Below are positions 5,728-6,530 of a stretch of 6,530 nucleotides of DNA, one piece after another (the stretch's first letter is position 1; every line of letters begins with the position of its first letter). Both the position numbers and the translations under genes were made by a program. Below the pieces are notes generated by a model that worked only from the letters and a program-made list of their open reading frames with translations, was not told the origin of the DNA and did no database searches. The DNA lies in assembly GCA_946480685.1 (NCBI GenBank), contig CAMLLI010000264.1:1-6530 (forward strand). Direction: 5' to 3'. The stretch comes from an uncultured Flammeovirgaceae bacterium (GTDB lineage Bacteria; Bacteroidota; Bacteroidia; Cytophagales; Cyclobacteriaceae).

Positions 5728-6456
5728 CTAATGATCGTAGGCGTCACAGCGTCTGAACACGATAAATTGTTTTACGCCTAGAAATATATTCGCTTGATCC
5801 CAGCTTTTTGCATAATTATAAATGATATTATAGCCATCTGCCCATGCTATATTATTCAGCGTGCATTCCGCGATAATTTCATTATTAGGCATTCGTGCTG
5901 CATATACTTTAAGCCAATTGAATTTATTGTCAGGCAGGATATTTTTGATATTGTCCTTCAGGAGATTATAAGGCTCAACATCAGGCGGTGAGCTCCACTG
6001 GCCTTGTATGGAAAGATTCCCTGGCTTAGGGTGCCATAATACATTGTTTTTATCCTTGAAGTCTATGTCTGGACTATGAGTGTCTGAGAATCCCTCCATG
6101 ACGACAGGAAAGGTTGTGATTAGAAAGTTGTCAACAGCCGTGTTGATTTTTTCTGATACAGTATTTCCTGCGCCTACGATATTTTCAATTATACCATTCG
6201 GAAAATATTTTTTATGAATTATTGCTATGGCAAGATGTAGCACTTGCGTATGCAGATCTGACGAATTAATAATTGCAGTTGCTATTTCCAGTTCTGAATT
6301 CAATATTAAAGCTCTGTATTGGGTAGACCATTCAACTTTGTATTTTTTAGCAAGCAATCTATTATGCAGTTCTTCAATTAGAAGTTGATCGATGTCCTGT
6401 GTATGCGAGTCTTCCTTAGCGGATGATTTCTTTTTAAGAAAATCGAATAGTCCCAT
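5728..6456 (-). CDS. Cytosolic protein resembling DUF6348
   Basis: This 242-aa soluble protein starts with MGLFDFLKKK, a short amphipathic head common in small cytosolic Bacteroidota proteins, then a charged linker and an alpha/beta body. Segments that stand out are FPVVMEGF (116-123), WHPKPGNLSIQGQW (141-154), WLKVYAARMPNNEIIAECTLNN (first residue W181, ending N202), then W205 and G208, and VKQFIVFRR (228-236). The order of a WHP...QG.W block, a WLKVY...EC.L.N..W..G block and a terminal KQF.VF block agrees with what I remember of the uncharacterised DUF6348 family. That assignment is tentative, and the family has no known activity. There is no catalytic motif, signal peptide or membrane helix. 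The coding sequence is visibly more AT-rich than the genes at the left of the window, which may point to different ancestry. The ATG at 6456 sits 21 nt from a good promoter and has no Shine-Dalgarno. Confidence 0.8.
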   Translation of the reverse strand: MGLFDFLKKKSSAKEDSHTQDIDQLLIEELHNRLLAKKYKVEWSTQYRALILNSELEIATAIINSSDLHTQVLHLAIAIIHKKYFPNGIIENIVGAGNTVSEKINTAVDNFLITTFPVVMEGFSDTHSPDIDFKDKNNVLWHPKPGNLSIQGQWSSPPDVEPYNLLKDNIKNILPDNKFNWLKVYAARMPNNEIIAECTLNNIAWADGYNIIYNYAKSWDQANIFLGVKQFIVFRRCDAYDH

Positions 6457-6477
6457 AGTTGTTAGGAAAGTATGGGC

Positions 6478-6509
6478 TAAATATACCAGTGCACAATATT
6501 AAAATCAAT
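6478..6509 (-). promoter_or_regulatory. Bacteroidota-type promoter of the DUF6348-like gene
   Basis: On the minus strand, ATTG (6509-6506) is followed by 20 nt and then TATATTTA (6485-6478), close to the consensus TTTG-N19-21-TAnnTTTG. The -7 element ends 21 nt before the ATG at 6456, giving a predicted leader of roughly 15 nt without a ribosome binding site. Confidence 0.55.
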
Positions 6510-6530
6510 ACGGCTTAATCTTTAAACAAC

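Overview
The window looks like chromosomal DNA from a Bacteroidota bacterium, probably a Cytophagales- or Chitinophagales-like heterotroph. This is inferred from moderately AT-rich coding, ATG starts without clear Shine-Dalgarno sequences, promoter-like TTG-N20/21-TATATTTA elements close to the published Bacteroidota consensus (TTTG-N19-21-TAnnTTTG), and protein families common in that phylum. Every gene that can be supported lies on the minus strand, so the reading order runs from the right end to the left. A terminator-like hairpin at the left edge points the other way and suggests a convergent plus-strand gene ending at or just outside the window.

Right part (about 4000-6530), accessory in character. 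It holds a 242-aa cytosolic protein resembling DUF6348, a SAM-dependent O-methyltransferase-like protein, and a 205-aa protein with two CxxC pairs whose layout recalls the Myxococcus double-CXXCG family. Last comes a YciI-family gene broken by a one-base deletion. The first three genes each have a GTATATTTA element upstream, with short leaders in two cases. The DUF6348-like and double-CxxC proteins may be solitary immunity-type or antitoxin-like proteins, but this is only inference and no toxin partner is visible.

Middle part (1486-3868): a secreted SUMF1/formylglycine-generating-enzyme-fold protein, followed 91 bp later by a Tat-exported Gfo/Idh/MocA oxidoreductase. Both appear to work in the periplasm, probably in carbohydrate metabolism. 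The SUMF1-like protein lacks the catalytic cysteine pair of true formylglycine-generating enzymes.

Left part (111-1369): after a strong rho-independent terminator at 1428-1457 comes a two-gene unit, a PlsC-type 1-acylglycerol-3-phosphate acyltransferase and, 14 nt behind it, a four-helix membrane protein of unknown function. The terminator argues that the acyltransferase starts at 1369 and not at the longest possible start.

I see no mobile element, CRISPR array, tRNA or rRNA, and no convincing multi-gene novel system. The items most worth a second look are the frameshifted YciI gene, the solitary double-CxxC and DUF6348-like proteins with their shared promoter pattern, and the cysteine-less SUMF1 protein next to the Tat oxidoreductase.
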